In this document: piece by piece, positions 33,723 through 42,431 of the stretch
Position numbering within the stretch: the stretch's first letter is position 1
Layout: each line of letters begins with the position of its first letter
Source of the DNA: an uncultured Chitinophaga sp.
GTDB lineage: Bacteria; Bacteroidota; Bacteroidia; Cytophagales; Cyclobacteriaceae
Length of the DNA stretch: 64,000 bases
Assembly: GCA_902168205.1 (NCBI GenBank)
Contig: CABHOK010000006.1
Location: 124,001 to 188,000, forward strand
Direction: 5' to 3'
Position numbers and translations under genes: made by a program
Notes under the pieces: model-generated
Told to the model about the DNA's origin: nothing
Databases searched by the model: none
What the model saw: the letters and a program-made list of their open reading frames with translations, nothing else

Positions 33723-34553
33723 CTATGACCGGAACCATTTCCAGAATTTACCGAGCCACGTGGTGGGAGTTTTCGTCAAGTCGCCCGTCATTTCAATAAC
33801 CTGTTCATCGATCAGGCGTGCAGGCTTGGTTGGTACAGATGCTTTTACGCGGTTCTGATAATATAGTGTGCGTCTCTCCTTTTCGTTTTTAGCATCGGCT
33901 TCACGCTTCAACTGCGCTTCGTATGCTTCGCGTTCGCGTTGAAGTGCTACCGGATTTTTACGCGGTCTTTTGTTACGCGCATCATTCTGATCGGATTTGT
34001 GACGAGACTTTCTTCGTCCTTCTCTTCCCTCTCTGCGTTCTTCTTTAAACGATTTACTATCGGCTTCCGGTGTTGAAGTTGTAGTAGTTGATTCTGCCGA
34101 TTCGGTTGCCGGCTTCTGCTCTTTCTTCTTCGGCTCGGGTAATTCTATTTTGCCCAGTACCTTCAACCCTGCCAATTCAACTTTAGGCGCTTTGATCACT
34201 TCTATCTTCTGCTCTTGTTCTGTATCCGGTATAGTATTGCTCCCGTCCGTAACAACCATCTCCTGCTGTATATCCGGTGCCAATACAACCTGCTCCGGTT
34301 CTATAACTTCAGGCGCTACAACTTCAATGGGCTCAGCGTTTGTTTCTTCCGGTATATCTTGTTTTTCATCGGCGGCCGGAGCGGTGAACTCTTCTGCACG
34401 CGCGGGTGCAAAATGATTTACTACCAGCATCAGCTGTTCGTGCTCAAGCCGTGTATTGGTGCTTTCATCAATCCGGATATTGTTGGTGGCAAGGAAGTCA
34501 ACGATGTCGGCAGGTATTACTGCCAGTTTCCGGGCTAATTGTCCTAGTCTCAT
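33723..34553 (-). CDS. Protein with IF-2 N-terminal-like helical domain and charged tail
   Basis: Residues 1-50 (MRLGQLARKLAVIPADIVDF, LATNNIRIDESTNTRLEHEQ) closely resemble the small helical domain found at the N-terminus of translation initiation factor IF-2, which also occurs in other contexts. A long acidic, proline-rich and probably disordered region follows (about 60-165), then a strongly basic R/K-rich helix (KEERREGREGRRKSRHKSDQ, NDARNKRPRKNPVALQRERE). There is no GTPase domain. The charge pattern suggests binding to RNA, ribosome or DNA (inference). It is monocistronic with its own terminator. I cannot name the family. Confidence 0.7.
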   Translation of the reverse strand: MRLGQLARKLAVIPADIVDFLATNNIRIDESTNTRLEHEQLMLVVNHFAPARAEEFTAPAADEKQDIPEETNAEPIEVVAPEVIEPEQVVLAPDIQQEMVVTDGSNTIPDTEQEQKIEVIKAPKVELAGLKVLGKIELPEPKKKEQKPATESAESTTTTSTPEADSKSFKEERREGREGRRKSRHKSDQNDARNKRPRKNPVALQREREAYEAQLKREADAKNEKERRTLYYQNRVKASVPTKPARLIDEQVIEMTGDLTKTPTTWLGKFWKWFRS

Positions 34554-34621
34554 AGGATACTATTCTATTATTCGGGTGCAAATATACCCACAGATTCAGT
34601 ATATCGTGACGGGCGATTCCA

Positions 34622-36523
34622 TTAAAAATCAATGGAGACAACGCTATAGCCTTCTACAGCTTTCTGTCCGTGTTCCCGGGCAGGAATCCACGCAGGACCT
34701 TGGCGTAAAATCTCCTTTGCTTTTTCATCAAGCTCAGGCGATAAACTGCTTTCAACCTCTATATCGGCAAGTACTTTATCGGTAGTAACGCGGAACGACA
34801 ATCGAACGGTTCCTTTCATTGTGCTGTTAATTTTACCAGCTTCTTCGCGTAAATACGCATTCAGCTTTTTATAGCCGCCTTCCGGCAACGGGTATTCACT
34901 GCTCGCATCATACACTGAGTTCTCGCCTCTCAGGCTTCGCGATCTTCCATGAATAAGTCTGCCCTGATGGTAGTTCTCTTCGTAGTACATCTCACCATTT
35001 TCATGACGACCATACCAGTATCCTTCTTTATACCCATCTCTATACTCGCCTTCGGCTGCAACCACACCGTTAGCGTATCGCTGAATCTCTTTGCCTTCAC
35101 CATCCTTAACCCATTGATGTCCGGTTGAGTCCCAAAGGTTCTTCAAAAAGTAACGATCGGTATAGTATACTTCGCTGGCCAGGCGACCATTGGTGTGATA
35201 CGTTTCCCATTTACCGGTACTGCGATTATTCCGATAGCGGCCTGCGGATGTATAGGTTTTATGATCAGAGTAATACAAGAACACGCCATCGCGTTTATCG
35301 TCTTTATAGGTGCCCTTCATTTGTATAGCGCCACTGATATAGTAATCGCGTACGGCGCCTTGCCAGCGACCGAGGGAATCGCGAAAGCCGATCCGGTAAT
35401 AACTTGCGGGCGGCCCCGGTATCTCTTCCCAGTTATGATCGTACCAAACTTTCGTCATCTCCATCGGAGGTGCTTCATCGGGTTCCGGCTCCTCCGTTTT
35501 TACCCGCACATGCGCCATCGACAGCGGATAGTCCAGTGAAATATAGTGCTTCAAGGAATCCTGCACCAACTCGATACTGTCAAGGTATATATAGGATTCG
35601 CGTTCGATCATGGCAACCCGGAATATATTTTCAAGCCTGCGCAGGTTCAGGTATCGTCTCAGCTTGAACGTATCGCTTTGCAACGCTTCCGGTATATAAG
35701 GTTGTGTGTTGAGGCTGATGAGAGCAGAGTCCCACAAACGAGTATTCTCCTTGAATGCGTTGGCAAATGCCTCATCGGATATATTCTTCTTATCAAATAT
35801 ACTGTTGGCTGAATCTTCCGCTACAAGCACCTGCTGATAAAAGTCGAAATAGCGAACCTGGTAGCGGGGCATGGCAAAAAATATCACGATCAGCAATACA
35901 AGAAATATATACTCCACACCAACCTTGTGAAATGATTTTGTAAAGATCAGCGAGGAAAAAGCCAAAACAATGCCTGCAAAGAGACCGCCAAAGTGAGCAG
36001 CATGATCACCATTCAACGCCTCTGAGAAAATCGTATTCACAATCAGGAATACCATGAAGCTTACCAGTACCGGCATAATGGGCAGCTTCTGCTGGCGGCT
36101 ATAGTATATATGCACTACGATGGAGAAACCAAACAAACCGAACAACGCTCCGGAAGCGCCCACACCTACTAAAAACAAATTCCAGTATAAAGTGCTGAAT
36201 GCTGCTGCTATACCCGTTAAGAAATATACCAACAGAAATTTACCGGTGCCCACCACTTCTTCCAACTCACTACCGGTAAATAGCAATGCACTCATATTTA
36301 CCGCCAGGTGTAACAAGTGCGCGTGCATAAACATGGATGTGAATATGCGATACCATTCGTTTTTAAAAGTATAGGGATTGAATAAAGCACCATGCTCAAA
36401 TGAATACTGCATCCAGGGAGATCCATCAAGCGTGCCGGTCTGCAGGTACATCCACAGAAACACCAGCAGGTTTACAACGATAAGGCTAAGCGTTGCCGGG
36501 TATTTTCGCATAAAGTCTACCAT
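34622..36523 (-). CDS. Rhomboid protease fused to MORN-like repeats and a TonB C-terminal domain
   Basis: The 633-residue protein has three parts. Residues 1-225 are a rhomboid intramembrane protease, with the catalytic serine S124 in GVGASGALFG, the catalytic histidine H177 in DHAAHFGGLFAG and the HAHLLHLAVNM motif in helix 2. Residues about 375-550 contain YwqK/MORN-like antitoxin-type repeats (GAIQMKGTYKDDKRDGVFLY, NRSTGKWETYHTNGRLASEV, EGEYRDGYKEGYWYGRHENG). The last 80 residues (KGTVRLSFRVTTDKVLADIE through PAWIPAREHGQKAVEGYSVV) match the TonB C-terminal domain. The catalytic dyad is intact. Substrates are unknown. It may link membrane proteolysis with an envelope-spanning contact. Confidence 0.88.
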   Translation of the reverse strand: MVDFMRKYPATLSLIVVNLLVFLWMYLQTGTLDGSPWMQYSFEHGALFNPYTFKNEWYRIFTSMFMHAHLLHLAVNMSALLFTGSELEEVVGTGKFLLVYFLTGIAAAFSTLYWNLFLVGVGASGALFGLFGFSIVVHIYYSRQQKLPIMPVLVSFMVFLIVNTIFSEALNGDHAAHFGGLFAGIVLAFSSLIFTKSFHKVGVEYIFLVLLIVIFFAMPRYQVRYFDFYQQVLVAEDSANSIFDKKNISDEAFANAFKENTRLWDSALISLNTQPYIPEALQSDTFKLRRYLNLRRLENIFRVAMIERESYIYLDSIELVQDSLKHYISLDYPLSMAHVRVKTEEPEPDEAPPMEMTKVWYDHNWEEIPGPPASYYRIGFRDSLGRWQGAVRDYYISGAIQMKGTYKDDKRDGVFLYYSDHKTYTSAGRYRNNRSTGKWETYHTNGRLASEVYYTDRYFLKNLWDSTGHQWVKDGEGKEIQRYANGVVAAEGEYRDGYKEGYWYGRHENGEMYYEENYHQGRLIHGRSRSLRGENSVYDASSEYPLPEGGYKKLNAYLREEAGKINSTMKGTVRLSFRVTTDKVLADIEVESSLSPELDEKAKEILRQGPAWIPAREHGQKAVEGYSVVSIDF

Positions 36524-36603
36524 ACAAATGCCGATTGTGGATTAGAGGATAAGTATACAGTGAACGGCATTTTCAGAATCATGGTTCAGTAGCGAAGTAT
36601 TGA

Positions 36604-37005
36604 TTATTCGTCCGTTCCCCTTCGCCATTTCTTTTTCTCGGCATGGCGTTTCTTGGTCTCGATGCGTTCTTTCACAGAAGCTTTGGAGGGCTTGGTTGCC
36701 TTGCGGGCTTTCTTCTTTTCGAAAGCCTTCGCGATGAGCTTCGTGAACTTCTCACGCACAGCTTCTTTATTATCCAGTTGCGAGCGCTTGTCTTGCGACA
36801 CCAGCACCAGTATACCTTCCGTTGTGATACGCGTTGCCAGTTTGGCTGTTATAATTTGCTTCTCTTCTTCGGTTAGCACTGCCGAGCCGGCAACATCAAA
36901 CTTCAAGGTTACTTTGGTATTTACCTTGTTCACGTTCTGCCCGCCCGGACCGCTGCTGCGGGATGTACTGAACACTAATTCCTGTTTTAAAGCAGCAATA
37001 TCCAT
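36604..37005 (-). CDS. arfB: Peptidyl-tRNA hydrolase ArfB (ribosome rescue)
   Basis: ArfB/YaeJ enters stalled ribosomes that lack a stop codon and hydrolyses the peptidyl-tRNA. The 133-residue protein has the release-factor GGQ motif at residues 21-23 (SSGPGGQNVNKVNTKV) and the long basic C-terminal tail (KKKARKATKPSKASVKERIE, KKRHAEKKKWRRG) that enters the mRNA channel. There is no stop-codon recognition domain. It sits with 40 bases between it and the downstream peptidase gene of the same strand. Confidence 0.95.
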   Translation of the reverse strand: MDIAALKQELVFSTSRSSGPGGQNVNKVNTKVTLKFDVAGSAVLTEEEKQIITAKLATRITTEGILVLVSQDKRSQLDNKEAVREKFTKLIAKAFEKKKARKATKPSKASVKERIETKKRHAEKKKWRRGTDE

Positions 37006-37027
37006 GCGCTATTGTTAAACTATAGAT

Positions 37028-37043
37028 CCGGTATATATACCGG
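37028..37043. promoter_or_regulatory. 16-bp perfect palindrome CCGGTATATATACCGG
   Basis: This perfect palindrome lies between arfB and the peptidase E-like gene. Its core repeats the 12-base palindrome at 21781-21792. It could be a hairpin or an operator. Confidence 0.35.
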
Positions 37044-37045
37044 TG

Positions 37046-37831
37046 TTACTTGATTATTTCTTTTACCAGTTTGCGTTCTTTCGCTTCTCCGTTCTCTTCA
37101 TAAACATAGTAAGCATTGCTTTCTTCGCGCAGGGCAACTACTTTTTTCACTTCGTTGTCTTCAAAGTATATCGCGGCCTGGTCATCGCACGCATAGCCCG
37201 GCTTGAATTGTTTGGACTGGATGTACGAATGATACAACGGTCTGCGCGTAGGCTCCGAATCATAATGCGGACAGTGACTTCCCTTTATAAACCCGAGGCA
37301 TTCCACTTTCGAAATATCTTTCGGACGCGAGTCGGTCGTGCCGTGTTCAAACCAGCACAACGATCCTGCACTGCCACCGGCCAGCACAATACCTTTGTCC
37401 CATGCCTGACGAAGTATAGTATCTATACCCTGTGCTTTCCAGATGGCCATCATGTTCAGTGTGTTTCCTCCGCCTACTACAATACCATCCATGCTGAGCA
37501 ATACTTCTTCGAAAGAAAGTTTCTGGTTATAGCTACTGATGAACAGGCGTTGAACAAACGGTTTTACATCGAGCGGTGCGCACGTTTCAAACCAGTTGGC
37601 AATTCCAAACGGACTGTCGGCCGATGCCGTGGGCAGAAAGCAAAGTCGCGGCATCGGTTTGCCTGTAAGACCCGCCATATACCGGATGAATGTTGCATTA
37701 TAACCACCACCGAAGATCAGAATTTTTCGCTTGCTTGTTTCTGTTGATATACTCATATTACTTGCTGCCAGGGGTAAGTTCATTCCTACAAATGTAGTAC
37801 TTGTTATGCCAATAAATTTTCTTCTTTTCAT
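37046..37831 (-). CDS. Peptidase E-like (S51) exported protein
   Basis: The 261-residue protein is a class I glutamine amidotransferase-like hydrolase of the S51 family (peptidase E / cyanophycinase group). The nucleophile elbow is GGSAGSLCW with S154, preceded by IVVGGGNTLNMMAIW. GSHCPHYDSEPTRRP provides the histidine region. The N-terminus MKRRKFIGITSTTFVGMNLP has a twin-arginine-like signal, so export is likely. S51 enzymes cleave Asp-X dipeptides or beta-aspartyl bonds. The substrate here is not evident. It is downstream of the NAD(P)-binding protein gene on the same strand with an 89-base gap. Confidence 0.82.
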   Translation of the reverse strand: MKRRKFIGITSTTFVGMNLPLAASNMSISTETSKRKILIFGGGYNATFIRYMAGLTGKPMPRLCFLPTASADSPFGIANWFETCAPLDVKPFVQRLFISSYNQKLSFEEVLLSMDGIVVGGGNTLNMMAIWKAQGIDTILRQAWDKGIVLAGGSAGSLCWFEHGTTDSRPKDISKVECLGFIKGSHCPHYDSEPTRRPLYHSYIQSKQFKPGYACDDQAAIYFEDNEVKKVVALREESNAYYVYEENGEAKERKLVKEIIK

Positions 37832-37920
37832 AAACGTGATCGTAAAATGAATATGGCGAACATAAACTATATATAAACAGGCTGTACTAACAGCCGATGT
37901 TTCAATTTACCGGCAGCGTA

Positions 37921-38736
37921 CTAACGTTCTTCCATCGGTTCTTCACTGATCATCGCGATCGGGTCAGGATATACAAACGTATACCCGAGCCGCTGCTTCA
38001 CCTTTTCGCTGCTCACAATTTTATACGGATTGCTGTCATCGTGTAGGAACTGCGGTGGCTCCAGGTTCAGTGCCATACTCGCGCGGGTATAGAACGCTTC
38101 ACGTGTGGGATGTTCATCGGCACAAGCGCTAAAGACTTCGCCCCACACCTGCTGCTCCACAATGTGCTTCATGATACCAATACAATCGCGTTGATGTATG
38201 ATATTAACCGGAGTGTTTCTACCCGACAGATCTTTTTTACCGGCAAGAAATCTTCCGGGGTGACGGGCCGGCCCCACCAGACCACCAAACCGGATAACGG
38301 TAGTGCTGCCAAACGAGCGGATAATCGACTCTGCCTTTACCAGGTATGATTCACGATCGGCATCGTCTTCCGTCACAATACGATTTACATCGGGGTAAAC
38401 CCCGGTGGAACTGATATATAGTATATGCTGAATGCTACCTTGCCTGGCGCGCTGCACGGCATGCTCCAGTTGTGAAAGATATACCTCCGGCTGCACAGTT
38501 CGCATGCGGGGTGGCATACTGATCACCAGTATATCGGTCTGAAAAAAATCACCGAGGTTGCTTCCGGCAGCTTGCGGATTGAACGTGATCACGAACGGTT
38601 TGATGCCCAGTGCAGCAAGCTCAGGTACCTTCGAATCCTGCGTGGTTGATCCGTACACTATATATCCTTCTTTTACCAGCGTTGCAGCGAACGGTTTTCC
38701 CAGCCATCCACATCCCAGAATACTTACCGTTCTCAA
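37921..38736 (-). CDS. NAD(P)-binding epimerase-like protein (SDR, YeeZ type)
   Basis: The 271-residue protein begins with a Rossmann motif ILGCGWLGKPFAATLVKEGY (residues 7-26). It has the SDR-like YISSTGVYPD region and VIRFGGLVGPARHPGRFLAG in the second half. The G-C-G-W-L-G start and the absence of a canonical YxxxK suggest the YeeZ/atypical SDR group, whose substrates are unknown. It is followed on the same strand by the peptidase E-like gene and preceded by the OmpA/SPOR gene 30 bases away. Confidence 0.82.
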   Translation of the reverse strand: MRTVSILGCGWLGKPFAATLVKEGYIVYGSTTQDSKVPELAALGIKPFVITFNPQAAGSNLGDFFQTDILVISMPPRMRTVQPEVYLSQLEHAVQRARQGSIQHILYISSTGVYPDVNRIVTEDDADRESYLVKAESIIRSFGSTTVIRFGGLVGPARHPGRFLAGKKDLSGRNTPVNIIHQRDCIGIMKHIVEQQVWGEVFSACADEHPTREAFYTRASMALNLEPPQFLHDDSNPYKIVSSEKVKQRLGYTFVYPDPIAMISEEPMEER

Positions 38737-38766
38737 ACCCGTTTGTTGTGCTTATAAAAGTATAGA

Positions 38767-39978
38767 TCAGTCTGCTGTGATCTCGATCTCGATGCGGTCG
38801 TTCAGCTTGGAGCTTGGACCATTTTCAGGTGCCAGCATATTTTGCGAACCCCACGCATATATTTGCATGCGCGACTTATCGATGCCATGATCTATCAGGT
38901 AATTCTGAACGGCTTGTGCCCGTAACTTGGAAAGTTCTTTCGCGTTGCCGGTAATTTCAGCTGAGCCCTGAGTGGAGAAGTAATTTTTAGTAGGACCCAG
39001 CGCGATGATCTTACGTGAATTGCTACCATTGCAATGGCCGTGTATGGTGATCTTGTATTCCGGGTTGTCCGTCATCATACTTACCAACTCATCCATTTCA
39101 GATTTTGACGGAGGCAGCATTACCACAGCATCTTTATAGAATGCCACGTGGTACATGACGGATACATCTCCCTTCTTCATACGTTCCAGCTGATACGGAA
39201 TTACCCAGGCACCATTTCCATCCTGGAAGGCTTTGCTTTCCATGAATGCCGGGTTATCGTAATCGAGCATCTTCACAATCTCTTTGTATCCGAAAATACC
39301 ACACACCAGTGATATCGGATTGTTTCGTGCAGACGGACGAAGTATATCTACATATTGATTGGTTTTATAAACACCGAGGTCACGTCCTCTCCTGAAATCA
39401 ACATTGTGGATCTCGCCCTTTACCGGTTTGCCATCCGTACTCTGAATGGTGAACTTGAATAATTTACCTTTTATAACCGAAGGCGGTGCAGACGGTACTT
39501 CTTCCCCTACACTGTCTTTTGGTTCTACTGTTACAACGGGGGTGTTGTCCACCACGACCGCAGCTGTGTCGGGTTTCGTAACCGGTGGTGTTACCGGAGG
39601 TTCTTCCACAACCGGAGTTTTCTCTTCAACAACCGGAGGTTCCACGGTATCAAGCGGCAGATCTTCGCCTCCTTCCAGTATACCCGAGAATACCCAGGCA
39701 TCTTTAAACTCCGTTTCTTTATGAAGACTACGAACTTCTGCCTGGGCAGCATTGCGATCAGCAATCTTCATAACATATACGTAATACAGTTTCTGTTTTT
39801 TATACAATCCGTAGCCGGCACTGAATCGCTGGCTTCGTACATAGCCGGTAAACTTTTGCGCATTACTTTCTACAGCAAACACACCAACAACTGCATAATG
39901 ATACTGTTGAGCAAAAGCAAAGGATGAGAGCAGGGTAAAAACAAAAATAATAGCCGAACGGATCAGGGTCTTTTTCAT
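38767..39978 (-). CDS. OmpA-family protein with N-terminal SPOR-like domain
   Basis: With the start ATG 39978 (MKKTLIRSAIIFVFTLLSSF, cleaved after AFAQ) the protein has 403 residues. Residues about 25-100 (YHYAVVGVFAVESNAQKFTG, then KQKLYYVYVMKIADRNAAQA) resemble a SPOR peptidoglycan-binding domain. A proline/threonine/valine-rich linker follows. The C-terminus (about 285-403) is an OmpA-like peptidoglycan-binding domain with YKITIHGHCNGS and LSKLRAQAVQNYLIDHGIDK. A beta-domain lies between. Both ends would bind the cell wall, so the protein probably anchors envelope structures. The two extra in-frame codons upstream are not needed. Confidence 0.88.
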   Translation of the reverse strand: MKKTLIRSAIIFVFTLLSSFAFAQQYHYAVVGVFAVESNAQKFTGYVRSQRFSAGYGLYKKQKLYYVYVMKIADRNAAQAEVRSLHKETEFKDAWVFSGILEGGEDLPLDTVEPPVVEEKTPVVEEPPVTPPVTKPDTAAVVVDNTPVVTVEPKDSVGEEVPSAPPSVIKGKLFKFTIQSTDGKPVKGEIHNVDFRRGRDLGVYKTNQYVDILRPSARNNPISLVCGIFGYKEIVKMLDYDNPAFMESKAFQDGNGAWVIPYQLERMKKGDVSVMYHVAFYKDAVVMLPPSKSEMDELVSMMTDNPEYKITIHGHCNGSNSRKIIALGPTKNYFSTQGSAEITGNAKELSKLRAQAVQNYLIDHGIDKSRMQIYAWGSQNMLAPENGPSSKLNDRIEIEITAD

Positions 39979-40145
39979 AAGCATACACACAGGATGATGC
40001 TAAATTAGTAAAAACCTGCCAGCAATGTATACGATATAGTGAAATGCTTATTATTTTTTGAAGAAAGGGTATATACTCAAATTTTATACCAGCCCTATAT
40101 ATGTGGACACATGCATCATTTTACCGTGCGTGTCATGTGTGAACG

Positions 40146-41057
40146 TTATGGATCGACCAGCGCTATAAATTCCTGTACGATCGTTTTCAGTTCATCTTCT
40201 TTATCCGATTCAAACTGCTTCTCTTCAAAAGAAGAGATGAGTGTGTCCAGTTGCTCTGAGTTATGGGTATAGTTTAGTCGCTTCATATACTCGCCGGCAT
40301 ACCACAGGTGCTGTGCGGGTAACTTCTTCAATCCGTCCAGCAGAAAACGACTCACGGCTTCTTCGTTGCCCAGGTATACCAGGTCCACCAGGCCAAAGTC
40401 GCTGTAACCTACTTCTGTTGTTGCCAGTAGTGCATTCTTGAGTCGCTGCTTCTGCTCATAGGCAAGCATATACTTGAACGGAAGTTGCTCGGACCGGGCG
40501 TAGTACGACATGAAGTCGCTTTCCGGAGAGAGCTCATATACTCCATCCCAACGGGTGGCTTCATGTTCGGCACACTTTACAAGCCATTCGGTGGTTTCAA
40601 AAAATTGCTGATCGGTGTCGGTAAGAGTAAGTATCCGTTGCATCTCACGAATGCGATCGCGGAACACGGCTATATCATTCAATGTTACCTGGCGTGCACC
40701 GTACGACAGCGCGTGTGTCCTGAACATCCCCTTGTCTCCTTTGTCCAGAAAGACCACGACTTCAGTGCCCGCTTTATACCGGGGCGGTGCCGGACAAACC
40801 ATGTGCTGGGCAAACGAAACTTCGATAAGATCTTTTATAATGGTGCCCTTTAATACTTCACGCACTTCGATTCGCGCCACGGCATCTCCGAAAAAGTCTT
40901 TCTTACTTCTCCGTTCGTATACTTCCTTTACATGCCCGATCACAATGTATTCGCTCTCCATGATGAGTTTGCGCAGTGGTCTCGGATCAATAGGATATGC
41001 GGTTGATTGTCTGGCAAACCCCGCTATCAAAAAGAGGATCAGTATAGTAGGTTTCAT
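40146..41057 (-). CDS. Exported protein of unknown function
   Basis: The 303-residue protein starts with a signal peptide (MKPTILILFLIAGFARQSTA). The first 110 residues of the mature part form strands with a repeated 'GHVKEVY' and 'REVLKGTI' pattern (EYIVIGHVKEVYERR, ARIEVREVLKGTIIKDLIEV) and contain CPAPP, resembling domains of small secreted Bacteroidota proteins annotated only as hypothetical. The second half is helical (AYEQKQRLKNALLATTEVG, EYMKRLNYTHNSEQLDTLI). I do not recognise a family. It is transcribed alone on the minus strand. Confidence 0.7.
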   Translation of the reverse strand: MKPTILILFLIAGFARQSTAYPIDPRPLRKLIMESEYIVIGHVKEVYERRSKKDFFGDAVARIEVREVLKGTIIKDLIEVSFAQHMVCPAPPRYKAGTEVVVFLDKGDKGMFRTHALSYGARQVTLNDIAVFRDRIREMQRILTLTDTDQQFFETTEWLVKCAEHEATRWDGVYELSPESDFMSYYARSEQLPFKYMLAYEQKQRLKNALLATTEVGYSDFGLVDLVYLGNEEAVSRFLLDGLKKLPAQHLWYAGEYMKRLNYTHNSEQLDTLISSFEEKQFESDKEDELKTIVQEFIALVDP

Positions 41058-41201
41058 ACGCAGTCAGGTTGTGTACTATATTCCCTTAAACGCTTGTCGC
41101 GGAAATTCTGTATCTGGTGTAACACTTAAATGTTGCTTCGTGTTCCAGCTATGTAATTCCGCAGCGAAGATTTAGTCACACTGAACTATGCGAAACCTTT
41201 T

Positions 41202-41975
41202 TTAGAAATCGGTATGTGCTGTTTTTAGATCGAGGGTTTCGATCCAGATATTGCGGAAGAGTACATCGTGACCTTCGGCTTGCAGCTTCAATCCACCGGG
41301 TATATCGGTTATACCTTTACCACCGTCATTGCCGCCATCTATACCAGAGTTGGGTCCGCCCCAAACCTGCTGAATCGATTTATCAGTATGCACCTTTATA
41401 CCATTAAAGTACATGGTTAGCATGGCCTTCTCGGTAAGCTTGCCATTTTCAAAACGTGCTGCCCGGAAAACGATATCATACGCATTCCATCTAGCCAGTC
41501 CGTTGTAAGCATGGTAAGGAGATTCCGACTCATTAATTACCGCGGCCATACCATGACTGGTTGAGTCTCCATCCAGCACCTGTATTTCGTATCGGTTCTG
41601 AAGATATACTCCGCTGTTGCCTCCGGGTTTCACAATAAGAAACTCGATATGCAAACGGAAGTCGCGAAACTCTTTTTTCGTAACGATGTCTGCTGTTCCA
41701 TATTTACCCCCCGCGGCAGTCGGGTCGTTGCCATTCAGCACCGTACCTTTATCTACCGGATCATTTACGATCGTCCACTTGATGGGTAACGTTGCTGCGA
41801 GTCGCGGACCTTTCCAGTAAGTCCACTTTTCATCAAGCATTTTACGTGTACCGTCAAAAAGTATTTCGGCTTTCTTTGTAGGCTTTGCTCCTACACCAAT
41901 TTGCGCGGAGACGCTATAGGGAATGCTTGCTGTTAGCAACACGATGAGACAGATTGATACCGACAGATTTTTCAC
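41202..41975 (-). CDS. DUF1080 (3-keto-disaccharide hydrolase-like) secreted protein
   Basis: GTG 41975 gives a signal peptide (VKNLSVSICLIVLLTASIPY, cleaved after SVSAQ) and a 257-residue protein. The frame continues upstream to a GTG at 42032 but the extra 19 residues spoil the signal peptide. The mature part is the concanavalin-like DUF1080 domain: ILFDGTRKMLDEKWTYWKGP, FRDFRLHIEFLIVKPGGNSG, VYLQNRYEIQVLDGDST, AYNGLARWNAYDIVFRAARF and ILKLQAEGHDVLFRNIWIE-like end. Members cleave or bind 3-keto-glycosides in several Bacteroidota pathways. No partner gene is adjacent. Confidence 0.85.
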   Translation of the reverse strand: MKNLSVSICLIVLLTASIPYSVSAQIGVGAKPTKKAEILFDGTRKMLDEKWTYWKGPRLAATLPIKWTIVNDPVDKGTVLNGNDPTAAGGKYGTADIVTKKEFRDFRLHIEFLIVKPGGNSGVYLQNRYEIQVLDGDSTSHGMAAVINESESPYHAYNGLARWNAYDIVFRAARFENGKLTEKAMLTMYFNGIKVHTDKSIQQVWGGPNSGIDGGNDGGKGITDIPGGLKLQAEGHDVLFRNIWIETLDLKTAHTDF

Positions 41976-42055
41976 GGGGCGATCGTTTTGGTTTATCAAT
42001 ACTACGGCATTTCCTACAATAGCCCGGAGCACATTTACAGCAGTGGCGAATTAAC

Positions 42056-42427
42056 CTATACAACAGTTCGCTTCTGCAACAGACGGAACACTCCGTAACC
42101 CAACGCTACCCCTATACTGTTGGCCACTACATCGGCAACGGAAGGACCGCGACCGGGTACATATTGCTGGATCAATTCGATAACAATACCCAGCGCAAGA
42201 CTATATATCAACGCGATGCGGATAAACCGTAACGGCTTGCCGGTAAATTGCCAGGTCTTCTTCAATGCATAGCACGACAAAAACATAAGCACACCAAAGA
42301 TGAAAAAGTGAACAACCTTATCGATCTGAAAAAATCCGACTTTCGGAATGGCCTTGCCGGGAATAAGCGTTGCAATTAAAATCACGAGCGACCACACCAT
42401 GGCCGGCCATGTATAGCGGATCAACAT
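42056..42427 (-). CDS. VanZ-family membrane protein
   Basis: Starting at ATG 42427 (MLIRYTWPAMVWSLVILIAT) the protein has 123 residues. It has four membrane helices and the VanZ signature KVVHFFIFGVLMFLSCYALK followed by IELIQQYVPGRGPSVADVVA. VanZ-like proteins are named after a teicoplanin-resistance gene, but most are of unknown function; this is not evidence for resistance. The start is 5 bases after the stop of the aminotransferase gene, so the two are co-translated. Longer upstream starts overlap the aminotransferase. Confidence 0.88.
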   Translation of the reverse strand: MLIRYTWPAMVWSLVILIATLIPGKAIPKVGFFQIDKVVHFFIFGVLMFLSCYALKKTWQFTGKPLRFIRIALIYSLALGIVIELIQQYVPGRGPSVADVVANSIGVALGYGVFRLLQKRTVV

Positions 42428-42431
42428 ATAC

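Noticed and set aside
42056-42427. VanZ name as evidence of antibiotic resistance.
   Set aside because: VanZ-like proteins are widespread; no vanA, vanH or vanX gene is present.
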